Source: Peristeroidobacter agariperforans (GTDB lineage: Bacteria > Pseudomonadota > Gammaproteobacteria > Steroidobacterales > Steroidobacteraceae). From it: a stretch of DNA of 64,000 bases. Below the pieces are notes generated by a model, which saw only the letters and a list, made by a program, of their open reading frames with translations, was not told where the DNA came from and searched no databases. The stretch spans positions 2,046,001 to 2,110,000 of the forward strand of contig NZ_RYFW01000001.1 of the NCBI RefSeq assembly GCF_004138335.1, read 5' to 3'. Position numbers and translations under genes: made by a program. Shown here one piece after another: positions 53,892-61,970 of this stretch. The stretch's first letter is position 1; the number at the start of each line of letters is the position of its first letter.

Positions 53892-54704
53892 GTGAGAAAC
53901 GGATACTTGTTGCTGCTGTTTGCTTTCCTGGCAGCTTGCGGAGGCGGTGGCGGCAAGAAACGCCCTTCCGACGCAGACGCTGACGGCGTGGCGGATGCTC
54001 AGGATTGTGCAGTCAATGACGCCAGCCGGTGGCAGAACCTCAGCTATCAATCAGTGGACGGCGATGCGGACGGACATCGCGCGAATTCCAGTGGTCAGCT
54101 TTGCGCTGGCACCGCCCTTCCTTCATCTCATTCCGCGTCGGCTGTCGCGTCTGGCGATGTCGATTGCAATGACAACAACGCCGCACTGTGGCGCATCCTG
54201 CCGTTCGTCTCCCGTGATACGGACGCCGATGGTTTCAGCGTCGCGGACAGCGGCGACATTTGTTCGGGCGAGGCTTTGCCGCCGGGCTATGGCACAACTG
54301 CGCCTGAGGCCACAGCGGCGGACTGCGATGACTCGTCCGCTACGACCTGGCGGATCCTGTCGTTCCTCTCCCGAGATGCGGACGCCGATGGTTTCAGCAT
54401 CGCGGCCAGCGGCGACATCTGTTCGGGCGAGGCATTGCCGTCGGGCTACGGCGCAACTGCGCCTCGGACCGCAGCGGCGGATTGCGATGACTCGTCCGCT
54501 ACGACCTGGCGAGTGACGATGACTTACGGCGATGCCGACGGCGACGGTGTCGGGGCAGGTGCGGGTACCGTGACATGCATCGGCGCCAATGCGCCGGCGG
54601 CCAGATCGTTGCTTGGATACGATCCGGTTGACGATCCCAGCGACCCCAACGCCACCAGCGTATCCAACTACGAGCTGCCAGTGTGGCAGCTCACGACTCC
54701 CTAA
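53892..54704 (+). CDS. lipoprotein with tandem MopE-like metal-binding repeats
   Basis: A 270-residue lipoprotein: starting at GTG (53892, upstream in-frame ATG at 53823 possible) with LLLLFAFLAAC as lipobox. The mature part has a poly-Gly linker and Asp-rich motifs: DADADGVADAQDC, DGDADGHRANSSG, DCNDNNAALW, and near-identical repeats with SRDADADGFSIAASGDIC and DCDDSSATTW. The DC(N/D)D...W pattern is that of the MopE-type putative metal-binding motif (PF11617-like), and the DADGDGV segments resemble calcium-binding type-3 repeats. Two repeat units are identical at most positions (159 bp). Probably an outer-surface metal-binding protein. Confidence 0.78.
   Translation: MRNGYLLLLFAFLAACGGGGGKKRPSDADADGVADAQDCAVNDASRWQNLSYQSVDGDADGHRANSSGQLCAGTALPSSHSASAVASGDVDCNDNNAALWRILPFVSRDTDADGFSVADSGDICSGEALPPGYGTTAPEATAADCDDSSATTWRILSFLSRDADADGFSIAASGDICSGEALPSGYGATAPRTAAADCDDSSATTWRVTMTYGDADGDGVGAGAGTVTCIGANAPAARSLLGYDPVDDPSDPNATSVSNYELPVWQLTTP
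54192..54509 (+). repeat. 159-bp tandem coding repeat (53-residue unit)
   Basis: Two highly similar units, 54192-54350 and 54351-54509. A more diverged unit precedes them from about 54033 and a short partial one follows from 54510. Each codes for a 53-residue block with one DADADGF and one DCDDSSATTW segment. The unit length is a multiple of three, so copy-number change keeps the frame. Confidence 0.85.
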
Positions 54705-54735
54705 GATTCAACCTGCAATTCATGGAGAAAGTGTC

Positions 54736-55062
54736 ATGACGCGATCATTGTTCGCGCTCGCCCTGCTTGCCGTTACATCATCGGCCGCAGCCGTGCCCGT
54801 CAATTATATCTTCGACAGCATCAGCAGAATCGAGCTGGGGCCATCGCGGATCTATCTAAGCGGCATCATCAAGGGCGAAACGACGAAGACAGACTTGAAT
54901 TGGGCCAATGCAGCCAACGACAGTGGCAGGTCCGTGAATCGGTGCGTGCCGATTTTTTTGACCATGCTCGAGAAGCCCGGCCGATATGTGCTCCATCTCC
55001 AGTTCGATCCCGAGCCATTCAACCCGGGCACGCTCAACTGCGGCCTCGAGCTCAAAGATTGA
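54736..55062 (+). CDS. small secreted protein (hypothetical)
   Basis: A 108-residue protein with a signal peptide (SLFALALLAVTSSAAA) and GGAGAAA upstream of the ATG. The mature part has a beta-rich look (YIFDSISRIELGPSRIYLSG, RYVLHLQFDPEPFNPGTLNC) and two cysteines. No family recognised. It starts 31 bp after the metal-binding-repeat lipoprotein gene, so both could be co-transcribed. Confidence 0.65.
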   Translation: MTRSLFALALLAVTSSAAAVPVNYIFDSISRIELGPSRIYLSGIIKGETTKTDLNWANAANDSGRSVNRCVPIFLTMLEKPGRYVLHLQFDPEPFNPGTLNCGLELKD

Positions 55063-55071
55063 ACATTCCCA

Positions 55072-55100
55072 CAGGGTCAGCCGCATTCGGGCTGACCCTG
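55072..55100. other. perfect inverted repeat between convergent genes
   Basis: An 11-bp stem (CAGGGTCAGCC/GGCTGACCCTG) with a 7-nt loop, just after the stop of the small secreted protein gene and before the convergent SRPBCC gene end. There is no T-run on either side, so it is not a standard terminator but may still stop or protect transcripts from both sides. Confidence 0.6.
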
Positions 55101-55111
55101 CGGACCAATAC

Positions 55112-55633
55112 CTAAGCTGCCCTCTGATATTCGATCGCAGCTCGAGCATCTGAAGACCGCGGCGCAAGCCGAATCTGCATGTCAGTGAGCACGATCCGGT
55201 GCATCGCTGAAATAACGTGGTTGATAAAGAAGCGCGGAATAAACCGCGCTGCCCCGCGCAGCTCGTAGCGCGTCAGCATGTGTACGGAACACGTCCCGCC
55301 CTCGTGCGGCTCGATTTCGATCGTGCCGCCCTTCAGCAGAATGCGGGTGGCATAGCGGATCGATTGTTCGATGATGTCGAAATCGATGCGCTGCCCGGCA
55401 GCGATGTGACGGATCTGCTTCGTGAGATAGCCGCCGTCGCTGTACATGCAGCGAGAGACGTCGCCAACAGCTCGATAGGCGCCGCTGGTTCGCTGCGGCA
55501 CCGGCAACACGGTGCGTAGAAGCAGCGACGGTTGAATCGCGATGTGCTCGTAGAAACAAACCTTGTCCCAGGCGCGCTGGGCGCTGCAGGACAGATCGCC
55601 GGAAGTGCAGACGAAGTGCGAATGGTTGCTCAT
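55112..55633 (-). CDS. SRPBCC-like protein (hypothetical)
   Basis: A 173-residue protein, probably SRPBCC/START-like: an N-terminal SAQRAWDKVCFYEHIAIQ segment, VSRCMYSDGGYLTKQIRHI, KGGTIEIEPHEGGTCSVHML and a long C-terminal helix region (FIPRFFINHVISAMHRIVL). Start at MSNHSHFV with AGGAAC upstream. It lies 24 bp downstream of a methyltransferase gene and is probably in an operon with it. No signal peptide. I would not assign a ligand. Confidence 0.65.
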   Translation of the reverse strand: MSNHSHFVCTSGDLSCSAQRAWDKVCFYEHIAIQPSLLLRTVLPVPQRTSGAYRAVGDVSRCMYSDGGYLTKQIRHIAAGQRIDFDIIEQSIRYATRILLKGGTIEIEPHEGGTCSVHMLTRYELRGAARFIPRFFINHVISAMHRIVLTDMQIRLAPRSSDARAAIEYQRAA

Positions 55634-55657
55634 GATTCCAGGTTCCTGTGACAAGAG

Positions 55658-56389
55658 TTATGGGTGAGTGGAGGCAGCAGTCGGCACCACGGCGCTGAAC
55701 AGCGCCATGCAGCCGATCAGTTCGACGTTGCAATCGATGAAGCGCGCCGACAGCGCAGCGTGCAGGTCGCTCGAGCGATCGTTGGTGTTATCTATGACCC
55801 GCAGACGATTCAGCAGCGGGTGGACGAGACGACGGCTGATGCGCTGGGACACGCCGTCATAAACCAAGGTGTAGCCGAAGACCTTGCTCCCCGCCCGGGT
55901 GAGCGGCCGGATGTTGTCGAACACGCGGCTCTTGAACGGCAGGTCGCCTGCGAGGCAATGGATGATGCCGCCGAGCGCGACCGAATCGAACGGGCCGCCG
56001 GGAAGGCCGGTCATCGGGTCCAGCACATCTCGAAGGTAGGTGCTCGGGCGATAGCGCGACAGTCGACGGGCAGTGTGCGCCAGGCAGTTCGGTTGCAGAT
56101 CGATCAGCGCGAGTCTCGGGTTGGGAGACTCGAATCCGCAGCGGTCCAGAAAGAAACCGGTGCCGACCCCGATGTCCGCATGATTGAACGTAACGTGCCG
56201 GCGATAGTGCTCGACCAGGACCTCGGGATCGCAGCCCCAGACCCGCGGGGCGACCAGGTTCACGATCAACGGGTCGTACACGTGCAAGCCAAGCTTCGTG
56301 TAGGCCTTGATCGAATGCCGGGGCAGAGAAAGGGTAGCCAGCATGGCTCGGGTGCGAATGGCGTGGCGACGTGACCACGACTCAAGCAT
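55658..56389 (-). CDS. class I SAM-dependent methyltransferase
   Basis: A 243-residue protein with the SAM-binding motif I ADIGVGTGFFLDRCGF, an acidic motif LALIDLQPN, and FDSVALGGIIHCL as motif IV-like strand. The N-terminus has YTKLGLHVYDPLIVNLVAP, a pattern in small methyltransferases that act on secondary metabolites or pigments. Its neighbour SRPBCC gene resembles polyketide cyclase-type proteins, which would fit a tailoring pair; this is inference. The start may be ATG at 56389 or MLATLSL at 56344; neither has a strong ribosome-binding site. Confidence 0.82.
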   Translation of the reverse strand: MLESWSRRHAIRTRAMLATLSLPRHSIKAYTKLGLHVYDPLIVNLVAPRVWGCDPEVLVEHYRRHVTFNHADIGVGTGFFLDRCGFESPNPRLALIDLQPNCLAHTARRLSRYRPSTYLRDVLDPMTGLPGGPFDSVALGGIIHCLAGDLPFKSRVFDNIRPLTRAGSKVFGYTLVYDGVSQRISRRLVHPLLNRLRVIDNTNDRSSDLHAALSARFIDCNVELIGCMALFSAVVPTAASTHP

Positions 56390-56486
56390 CGACCGCTAGG
56401 GCAGGTGCCGGCTTCCGCGATGATCAGTGCGGATCAAAAAAATGCCGGTGGCTTGCGCATCAACGATTTAGCGACTTCCAGAAAGA

Positions 56487-57515
56487 TCATGGAGGAGTCT
56501 GGGAGCGCCGATAGTCGCCCGGCGACTGTCCGGTGGCCTCCTTGAACGCCGCGTAGAACGCCGACTGCGAGCGGAATCCCGTGTCCATGCTGATCGACAG
56601 GATGGAGCGACTCGGCGCGGAAATAAGTAAAGTCTTCGCTGCGTTCACGCGGCACTCCCGAACATATCGGGAGAACCCGATGCCGAGCCGCGTGTTGATG
56701 AGCTCCGAGAGCTGATGGCCCGACAGCCCGACGGCCTCGGCGAGGGACGCCAGGCTCAGGCTCTCGTTCTGATACGCCTTGCCGTCGGTCATGAGCTGGT
56801 TGAGCTTTGCCAGGGATGCATCGACATCGACCTCGCGCAGGGTCGAAGCGCCATATTTCACGCGGGCGGCTTCGGTCAGGTCGCCGATCAGATTGGGATT
56901 GCCGACCAGCGCGACGAGCATGATGGCCACGCCGAGGGCGACGGCGTTGTTGTAGAAATAATAGAAGTAGTCGTGATCGATGTACGGAATCGCAAAGCCG
57001 AGCCCCAGCACGATGACGGCCAGCACCGACATCACGGTGAAGTAGAGGAATTCGAAGCGGAACTGCTTGCGCTGATCGCGCAGCCCGTAGACCAGATTGC
57101 CCAGCCACAGCGAGTAGCCGGCGCCGAGCGTGAACAGGATCGGAAGGGCAATCTTCAGCGGCAGCAGGAACAGCGCCGGGATCGGCAGGAAGTGCAGCAG
57201 TTGCAAGGGGCGCAACGTCTCGGTGGGCAGAATGGCCCAGCGGCCGAACGAGTAGAACGCCGGCGGCGCCATGAACAACGCCAGCCTGTAATAGAAGTGC
57301 GCCAGCGGCTGTCCGCCCCCCGTGAAGTACACGAGGTGCCCGACCTGAATCGTGGCGAGCGCAGCGACCAGCGCCGTGCACGAGGCGATGGAATAGATCG
57401 ACTTGCCGGGCACGTCGATGAGCGCGACATAGGCAAGCAGCAGCAATACCGCGCTGATGGCCGCGAAGCCGGCGATCGCAATGTTGCAGAGGTCGAAAAG
57501 CGAAAGATCATTCAT
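56487..57515 (-). CDS. membrane-bound AraC-family transcriptional regulator
   Basis: A 342-residue regulator with about seven N-terminal transmembrane helices (IAGFAAISAVLLLLAYVAL, CTALVAALATIQVGHLVYF, LLHFLPIPALFLLPL, FTVMSVLAVIVLGLGFAI, VALGVAIMLVALVG) followed by an AraC DNA-binding domain (LSLASLAEAVGLSGHQLSELIN, SILSISMDTGFRSQSAFYAAF, GQSPGDYRR). Such regulators sense a signal at the membrane without a separate kinase. Its target is not evident; its neighbour is the aqpZ gene, about 160 bp upstream in the same direction. Confidence 0.9.
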   Translation of the reverse strand: MNDLSLFDLCNIAIAGFAAISAVLLLLAYVALIDVPGKSIYSIASCTALVAALATIQVGHLVYFTGGGQPLAHFYYRLALFMAPPAFYSFGRWAILPTETLRPLQLLHFLPIPALFLLPLKIALPILFTLGAGYSLWLGNLVYGLRDQRKQFRFEFLYFTVMSVLAVIVLGLGFAIPYIDHDYFYYFYNNAVALGVAIMLVALVGNPNLIGDLTEAARVKYGASTLREVDVDASLAKLNQLMTDGKAYQNESLSLASLAEAVGLSGHQLSELINTRLGIGFSRYVRECRVNAAKTLLISAPSRSILSISMDTGFRSQSAFYAAFKEATGQSPGDYRRSQTPP

Positions 57516-57678
57516 CAGGCAAGAGTGTAACTTGCCTCACCAGACCTCACATCGCCGATGCTTTGGCCGAGCACCAGCTGGCCGTTGTGACGAATGCCCG
57601 GCTCGATGAAGTAGCCGTCGAACTGTTTCACGACACAGGCCGTGCGTACCCCAAACATTGCGTCGGTTGCTTGCGCCG

Positions 57679-58404
57679 TTATGCGGGGCGGCCGGTGATC
57701 GGCGGCTTGCTGACTTCCTCTTCTTCGAAGATGGTCTTGTACACAACGCCTGCGAGCGCCGCGCCGACGATGGGCATCACCCAGAACAGCCACAGCTGGC
57801 TGAGCGCCCAGTCACCCACGAACAGCGCGGGGCCGGTGCTGCGCGCCGGGTTCACCGAAGTGTTGGTGACGGGAATGCTGATGAGATGGATGAGGGTCAA
57901 GGCCAGGCCGATGGCGATGCCGGCGAAACCGACCGGCGCGCGCTTGTGAGTCGCACCGAGAATGACGATCAGGAACATGAAGGTCATCACGACTTCGCTG
58001 ACCGCACCCGCCATCATGGAATATCCCCCGGGCGAGTGTTCGCCATAGCCGTTGCTGGCGAAACCTCCGGCGAGAGTAAAGTCCGGTGAGCCGCTGGCGA
58101 TCACATACAACACGCCGGCGCCGGCGATCCCGCCCACGACCTGCGCCACGATGTATGAAACAAGCTGGTTCGCCGGGAACCGGCCGCCGGCCCAGAGCCC
58201 GACGGTCACTGCAGGATTGAAATGGCCGCCCGAGATCGGGCCGAGCGAATAGGCGCCGGTGAGGACGGTCAGGCCGAAGGCGAGCGAGACGCCGGCCAGT
58301 CCGATCCCCAGGTCCGGAAAGGCGGCGGCCAGGACGGCGCTGCCGCAACCGCCGAGCACCAGCCAGAAAGTGCCGACGAACTCAGCCGTGAGCTTGGCAA
58401 ACAT
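57679..58404 (-). CDS. aqpZ: aquaporin Z
   Basis: A 241-residue water channel of the MIP family with six transmembrane helices and two NPA motifs: [14 protein letters not shown] and [15 protein letters not shown]. The residues of the aromatic/arginine filter and the SVNPARS motif are those of water-selective AqpZ, not GlpF. The C-terminus carries a charged tail ([10 protein letters not shown]). Inner membrane. Confidence 0.97.
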   Translation of the reverse strand: MFAKLTAEFVGTFWLVLGGCGSAVLAAAFPDLGIGLAGVSLAFGLTVLTGAYSLGPISGGHFNPAVTVGLWAGGRFPANQLVSYIVAQVVGGIAGAGVLYVIASGSPDFTLAGGFASNGYGEHSPGGYSMMAGAVSEVVMTFMFLIVILGATHKRAPVGFAGIAIGLALTLIHLISIPVTNTSVNPARSTGPALFVGDWALSQLWLFWVMPIVGAALAGVVYKTIFEEEEVSKPPITGRPA

Positions 58405-58456
58405 ACGAGGTCACTCCTGATTGTTAGTTATTAGCGCCTGGCCAAGGAACATCAGT

Positions 58457-59188
58457 CTAAGGGGCTGACAGCTTCGCGACGATCTCGCGAATTTCAGCGG
58501 GCGTATGTTCGCCCGCCAGCGGTGTTCCTGGCATGAGGTACTTACCCATATCCAGCCCGCCGATCAGCACGGGCTCATAGCCGACATCCCGGATCAGTTG
58601 CTTGGCGAGGGCGATGGCTTGCTCCTCATCGCCGGCCATGGGCATACCGACCTTGCCGGGCGATTCGATAGCAGTGGCCATGCGAGCGGCGCCGATGGCG
58701 TTGAACGCGCGAACCAGGCGGGCGCCCGGCAGCAATTCGGCAGAGGTGAGTCCGGCGCCTTGCTCGCGAGCTCGATTCGCAATCTCGCCGTCCCGGGCAG
58801 GGAAGGGATTGCAGGCGTCGATCACGATTCTGCCCTGGAGTGCGCTACCGAGACTCTTGCCCAGTTCCGGCAGGGCGCCATAGGGAACTGCGAACAATAC
58901 AGCGTGGCCGAATGCCAGGGCTTCGGCCGGCGAGCCAGCGCGGGCTTTTGCCCCCAGACGGGACGCGAGTTGTTGGTCGTGATCGAGATTGCGCGATGAG
59001 AACATCACCTCGTGGCCACTCTTGATCCAGCTGCCGCCGAGGGCGCTGCCGACCTTGCCCGAGCCGATGACGCCGATGCGTTTGTTCGTTACGACGGCTG
59101 CAGACAGGGCTCCGGATCCAACCAAGGCGGCAGCAGCCGCGAGCTTCAACAACCGCCGTCGGTTGGCGTCGAAACCGGCAAGGTTCAT
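58457..59188 (-). CDS. F420/NADP-dependent oxidoreductase-like protein with Tat-like signal
   Basis: A 243-residue Rossmann-fold protein: IGVIGSGKVGSALGGSWIKS (GxGxxG), VMFSSRN, AVLFAVPYGALPELG, VIDACNPFP, RLVRAFNAIGA. This is the NADPH-dependent F420 reductase-like fold (COG2085). The N-terminus FDANRRRLLKLAAAAALVGSGALSA (in part) has a twin-arginine and a hydrophobic core, so the protein may be exported already folded with its nucleotide. Cofactor and substrate unknown. It lies downstream of, and is co-directional with, the ArsR regulator gene at 59.2 kb (14 bp apart), so they probably share an operon. Confidence 0.85.
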   Translation of the reverse strand: MNLAGFDANRRRLLKLAAAAALVGSGALSAAVVTNKRIGVIGSGKVGSALGGSWIKSGHEVMFSSRNLDHDQQLASRLGAKARAGSPAEALAFGHAVLFAVPYGALPELGKSLGSALQGRIVIDACNPFPARDGEIANRAREQGAGLTSAELLPGARLVRAFNAIGAARMATAIESPGKVGMPMAGDEEQAIALAKQLIRDVGYEPVLIGGLDMGKYLMPGTPLAGEHTPAEIREIVAKLSAP

Positions 59189-59202
59189 GGCGGGCTCCTA
59201 CC

Positions 59203-59880
59203 TCAGCGAGCAAAGATTTCGCGAATCGATTTTTCACCCTGAGCCGTCACGTGCAGAGCCCGTGAGTGGGGCAGCCGTTTTGCCCAACGTAGCTCCATCA
59301 ACCGGGCGGCCAGTGCAGCGCCGAGCGCACCGGCCAGATGGTGGCGTCGTTCGCTCCAGTCCACGCAGGCCCGGCACAAGGGACGGCGCGTCTGCGGCAT
59401 GAGTGCGGGGGACAAGCCGAGCCTGCTCAGGAGCGACCAACCCGAATCGTTCACGGTCAGGCCGTCATTTGCGTGGACGAAGCTGCCGTGTCGTTTCAGT
59501 CCCTCATATATATAGACGCCGAGCTCGCCCGCCAGATGGTCGTAACACAGGCGCGCCTTGCGAAGAGCCGGGTCTCGCGGACCGAATGTCTGCTGCGGTG
59601 TGGTGAGTTGCGCCAGTCCCATCATTCCTTCCAGCAACTCCGCGACATCGGCGTTCGCGATACGGAAGTAACGGTGGCGGCCCTGGCTCTCGGCGGCGAT
59701 GAGCCGGGCCTGCTGCAAGCGGGATAAATGTGAGCTCATGGTCGAGCGAGTGACGCCGACTGCGTCGGCGAGCTCGGTGGCGGTCAGCGCGCGACCGTCC
59801 ATGAGCGCACCGAGAACCTGTGCCCGTCCGCGCTCGCCGATGACAGCGGCGACCCGTGCAATGTTGGGTCCTTCGTACAT
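59203..59880 (-). CDS. ArsR-family helix-turn-helix transcriptional regulator
   Basis: A 225-residue regulator. The N-terminal 85 residues are a winged helix: GRAQVLGALMDGRALTATELADAVGVTRSTMSSHLSRLQ (quoted in part) and GRHRYFRIANADVAELL. The rest is a longer C-terminal region with Cys pairs (RLCYDHLAGELGVYIYE, CRACVDWSERRHHLAGALG) of the type fused to ArsR-like proteins that sense small molecules. The start MYEGPNIARV is right at the divergent promoter region, which contains a 16-bp palindrome (see operator). Controls presumably the NIPSNAP/ABM genes divergent from it and its downstream oxidoreductase gene. Confidence 0.9.
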   Translation of the reverse strand: MYEGPNIARVAAVIGERGRAQVLGALMDGRALTATELADAVGVTRSTMSSHLSRLQQARLIAAESQGRHRYFRIANADVAELLEGMMGLAQLTTPQQTFGPRDPALRKARLCYDHLAGELGVYIYEGLKRHGSFVHANDGLTVNDSGWSLLSRLGLSPALMPQTRRPLCRACVDWSERRHHLAGALGAALAARLMELRWAKRLPHSRALHVTAQGEKSIREIFAR

Positions 59881-59882
59881 GG

Positions 59883-59898
59883 TTCGATCCCGATCGAA
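59883..59898. promoter_or_regulatory. candidate ArsR operator palindrome
   Basis: TTCGAT-CCCG-ATCGAA, perfect 6-bp arms with a 4-bp centre, 2 bp upstream of the ArsR start codon and 58 bp before the divergent NIPSNAP gene. The location fits autoregulation and control of the divergent pair. Confidence 0.5.
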
Positions 59899-59955
59899 GC
59901 GTCCGCGACGCTGGAGCACTATCGTAGCGCCGTCACGGTAGAAGGCTAGAGCACC

Positions 59956-60261
59956 ATGATCACCTGCTTTATTCGCTACGAAATCGACCCGTTCCAACGC
60001 GCCGCCTTCCGCGAGTACGCGGAGAACTGGGGGCGCATCATCCCTCGCTGCGGCGGCAATCTGCTGGGGTACTTCCTGCCGCACGAGGGTACGAATTACG
60101 TTGCCTGGGGCTTGATCGGCTTCGACAGCCTGGCCTCGTATCAATCCTATCGAGCACGATTGAAAGCCGATGCGGAAGGCCGCGCCAACTTCGAGTTCGC
60201 GCAACAGCGCCGTTTCATTCTGCGTGAGGAGCGAACATTTCTGGAGCGCGTCGATCAATGA
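59956..60261 (+). CDS. NIPSNAP-family protein
   Basis: A 101-residue protein of the NIPSNAP/dimeric alpha-beta-barrel group: [42 protein letters not shown], and SYRARLKAD. Bacterial members are small cytoplasmic proteins of unknown activity. It overlaps the next gene by 4 bp (ATGA) and is divergent from an ArsR regulator, so it is probably regulated by it. Confidence 0.88.
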   Translation: MITCFIRYEIDPFQRAAFREYAENWGRIIPRCGGNLLGYFLPHEGTNYVAWGLIGFDSLASYQSYRARLKADAEGRANFEFAQQRRFILREERTFLERVDQ

Positions 60262-60620
60262 TCGCAGTGATCTTCGAAGTCGCGCCGGCTCCCGGGCAGA
60301 TGAACGCGTATCTCGATACCGCCGCCAAGCTGCGCCCGCTGCTCGAAGGGATTGACGGCTTCATTTCCATCGAGCGATTTCAAAGCCTCAGCGACTCTGG
60401 TCGCATCTTGTCGCTGTCTTTCTGGCGCGATGAAGCAGCGATCCGTCAGTGGCGCAACATGCCGCCTCACCGCACCGCTCAATCTGCCGGCCGCGAAGCG
60501 ATCTTTGCCGACTACCGGTTGCGTGTCGCGGCGGTTGTGCGTGACTACGGTATGAACGATCGGGATGAAGCGCCGGAAGATTCGCGCGGCAGCAGCGCGC
60601 TTCGATCCGCTCCTGTTTGA
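60258..60620 (+). CDS. antibiotic biosynthesis monooxygenase (ABM)-family protein
   Basis: A 120-residue ABM-fold protein: [55 protein letters not shown], and [16 protein letters not shown]. Such proteins are cofactor-free monooxygenases or haem-degrading enzymes, and this pattern ([18 protein letters not shown]) is common in bacterial stress-related ABM proteins. Coupled to the NIPSNAP gene by a 4-bp overlap; both have the same fold and may work as a pair. Confidence 0.88.
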   Translation: MIAVIFEVAPAPGQMNAYLDTAAKLRPLLEGIDGFISIERFQSLSDSGRILSLSFWRDEAAIRQWRNMPPHRTAQSAGREAIFADYRLRVAAVVRDYGMNDRDEAPEDSRGSSALRSAPV

Positions 60621-60642
60621 ATCTATATATCCCTGACAACGA

Positions 60643-60684
60643 TTGTGATCGCGAGGCTCGTGGCAGCATAATGACACCGGTGTC
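60643..60684 (+). promoter_or_regulatory. candidate promoter with LacI-type operator before pectate lyase
   Basis: TTGTGA, 18-bp spacer, CATAAT (5 of 6 match to TATAAT), immediately followed by GACACCGGTGTC at 60673-60684, a perfect 12-bp palindrome with a central CG as in LacI-family operators. It lies about 100 bp before the pectate lyase start codon. The position just after the -10 box suits repression. Confidence 0.5.
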
Positions 60685-60782
60685 TACGCTTGCGAGAGCA
60701 TTGCTTCGCAGGCGTGGACAGCACCAACAATGGAGGCGTCACAACGTCTTGGGTGAAGGATTCGTTCCCAGGGGGAAGTGCT

Positions 60783-61841
60783 ATGAAGTACGGATACGCT
60801 TTGTTTGCTTTAGCGGCAATGGCGCTGAGCACGGCCGTAACTGCCGCGAATCGGCCGAGCGGTTACACCACGATATGCAACGAGAACCAGACGTGCGCGG
60901 TGCCGGCATCGACCAACGTCGCGTTCGGTCGGGCCGATCAGTTCATATATAAGGTGTTGAGCGGCAGCTTCGTTTGTTCGCAGGCCACGTTCGGCGGCCG
61001 GATCGGGGGCGGTGTAAATGAGTGTTCCGTACCGACCGGCACGACGCCAACCGATCCGCCGCCATCGACTGATCCGCCGACGCCGGATCTCGGCTACTAC
61101 CCCGGCTGCGCGATGCCCACCTACACTGAAACCGTGCAGCTCACTGCAACACACGTGGTGCCGGCAGGGACGGTCTTCGATGGCGGCAACAAACGTTACA
61201 ACTTATCCGGCGGCAGCCAGAGCGAAGGACAGCCCGCGGTGTTCGATGTTCAGGAGGGCGCCACGCTCAGGAATGTGATCATCGGTCCGCTCGCGGCGGA
61301 CGGCATTCACTGTCTCGGCAACTGCACGCTGGAGCGCGTGTGGTGGGAAGACATTGGCGAGGATGCCGCGACGGCGCTCGGTCCCGCGGGCACGGTCATG
61401 AACATCACCTGCGGGGCTGCCTACAAGGGCTCGGATAAAACATTCCAGTTCAACGGCCGCGGCGAGATGCGCATCAGCAACTTTTTCGTCGCCAACTCGG
61501 GCAAGCTGGTGCGCTCGTGTGGCGATTGCACGGGCAACGGCGGGCCGCGCCGCATCTTCGTCAACAATGTGATCACTCGCGACGTGGCGACGATCGTCGG
61601 TATCAACAGCAACTTCGGCGATGTCGCGACCATCCGCAACCTGACATTGAACAACAGCGGCACCAGCAAAACCAAGATTTGTCAGGTGTACAAGGGCGTC
61701 GTGAAGGGTCAGGGCAGCACGTCGGCGCTCGGGGTGGAGTTCAACACGCCGAACTGTCAGGTCAGCCAGGGCGATGTCACGCTGTTGCCGCCGAGCCAGA
61801 TGAATACGAGCGCCTGCGCGGGGTCCTGCCCGATTCCGTAG
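60783..61841 (+). CDS. secreted pectate lyase, PL3 family
   Basis: A 352-residue enzyme with a signal peptide (ALFALAAMALSTAVTA). Residues about 22-95 form a small Cys-containing domain (TTICNENQTCAVPASTNVAF, in part, and GSFVCSQATFGG), probably a binding module, joined by a Pro/Thr linker (TDPPPSTDPPTPD) to a parallel beta-helix of the PL3 type. The latter shows VFDGGNKRYNLSGGS, DGIHCLGNCTLERVWWEDIG, GDCTGNGGPRRIFVNNV and INSNFGDVATIRNLTLNN. PL3 lyases cleave de-esterified pectin by beta-elimination with Ca2+. The ATG has AGGGGGAAG upstream. No other pectin gene is nearby. Confidence 0.93.
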   Translation: MKYGYALFALAAMALSTAVTAANRPSGYTTICNENQTCAVPASTNVAFGRADQFIYKVLSGSFVCSQATFGGRIGGGVNECSVPTGTTPTDPPPSTDPPTPDLGYYPGCAMPTYTETVQLTATHVVPAGTVFDGGNKRYNLSGGSQSEGQPAVFDVQEGATLRNVIIGPLAADGIHCLGNCTLERVWWEDIGEDAATALGPAGTVMNITCGAAYKGSDKTFQFNGRGEMRISNFFVANSGKLVRSCGDCTGNGGPRRIFVNNVITRDVATIVGINSNFGDVATIRNLTLNNSGTSKTKICQVYKGVVKGQGSTSALGVEFNTPNCQVSQGDVTLLPPSQMNTSACAGSCPIP

Positions 61842-61970
61842 CCGCCTCGCCGCTCGAAGCTGCCGGGCCGGTCACGCAGTGGTGCGGGGCCGGCCTTGCT
61901 GTCGTATTCTTCACGATCCCGCGATTCGTCGATCGCGGACAGGTTCAAGTCGTGAAGGTAGTTTCGAGCG

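Noticed and set aside
55072-55100. Perfect 11-bp inverted repeat as a terminator
   Set aside because: No T-run follows on either strand, so kept only as an unassigned inverted repeat.
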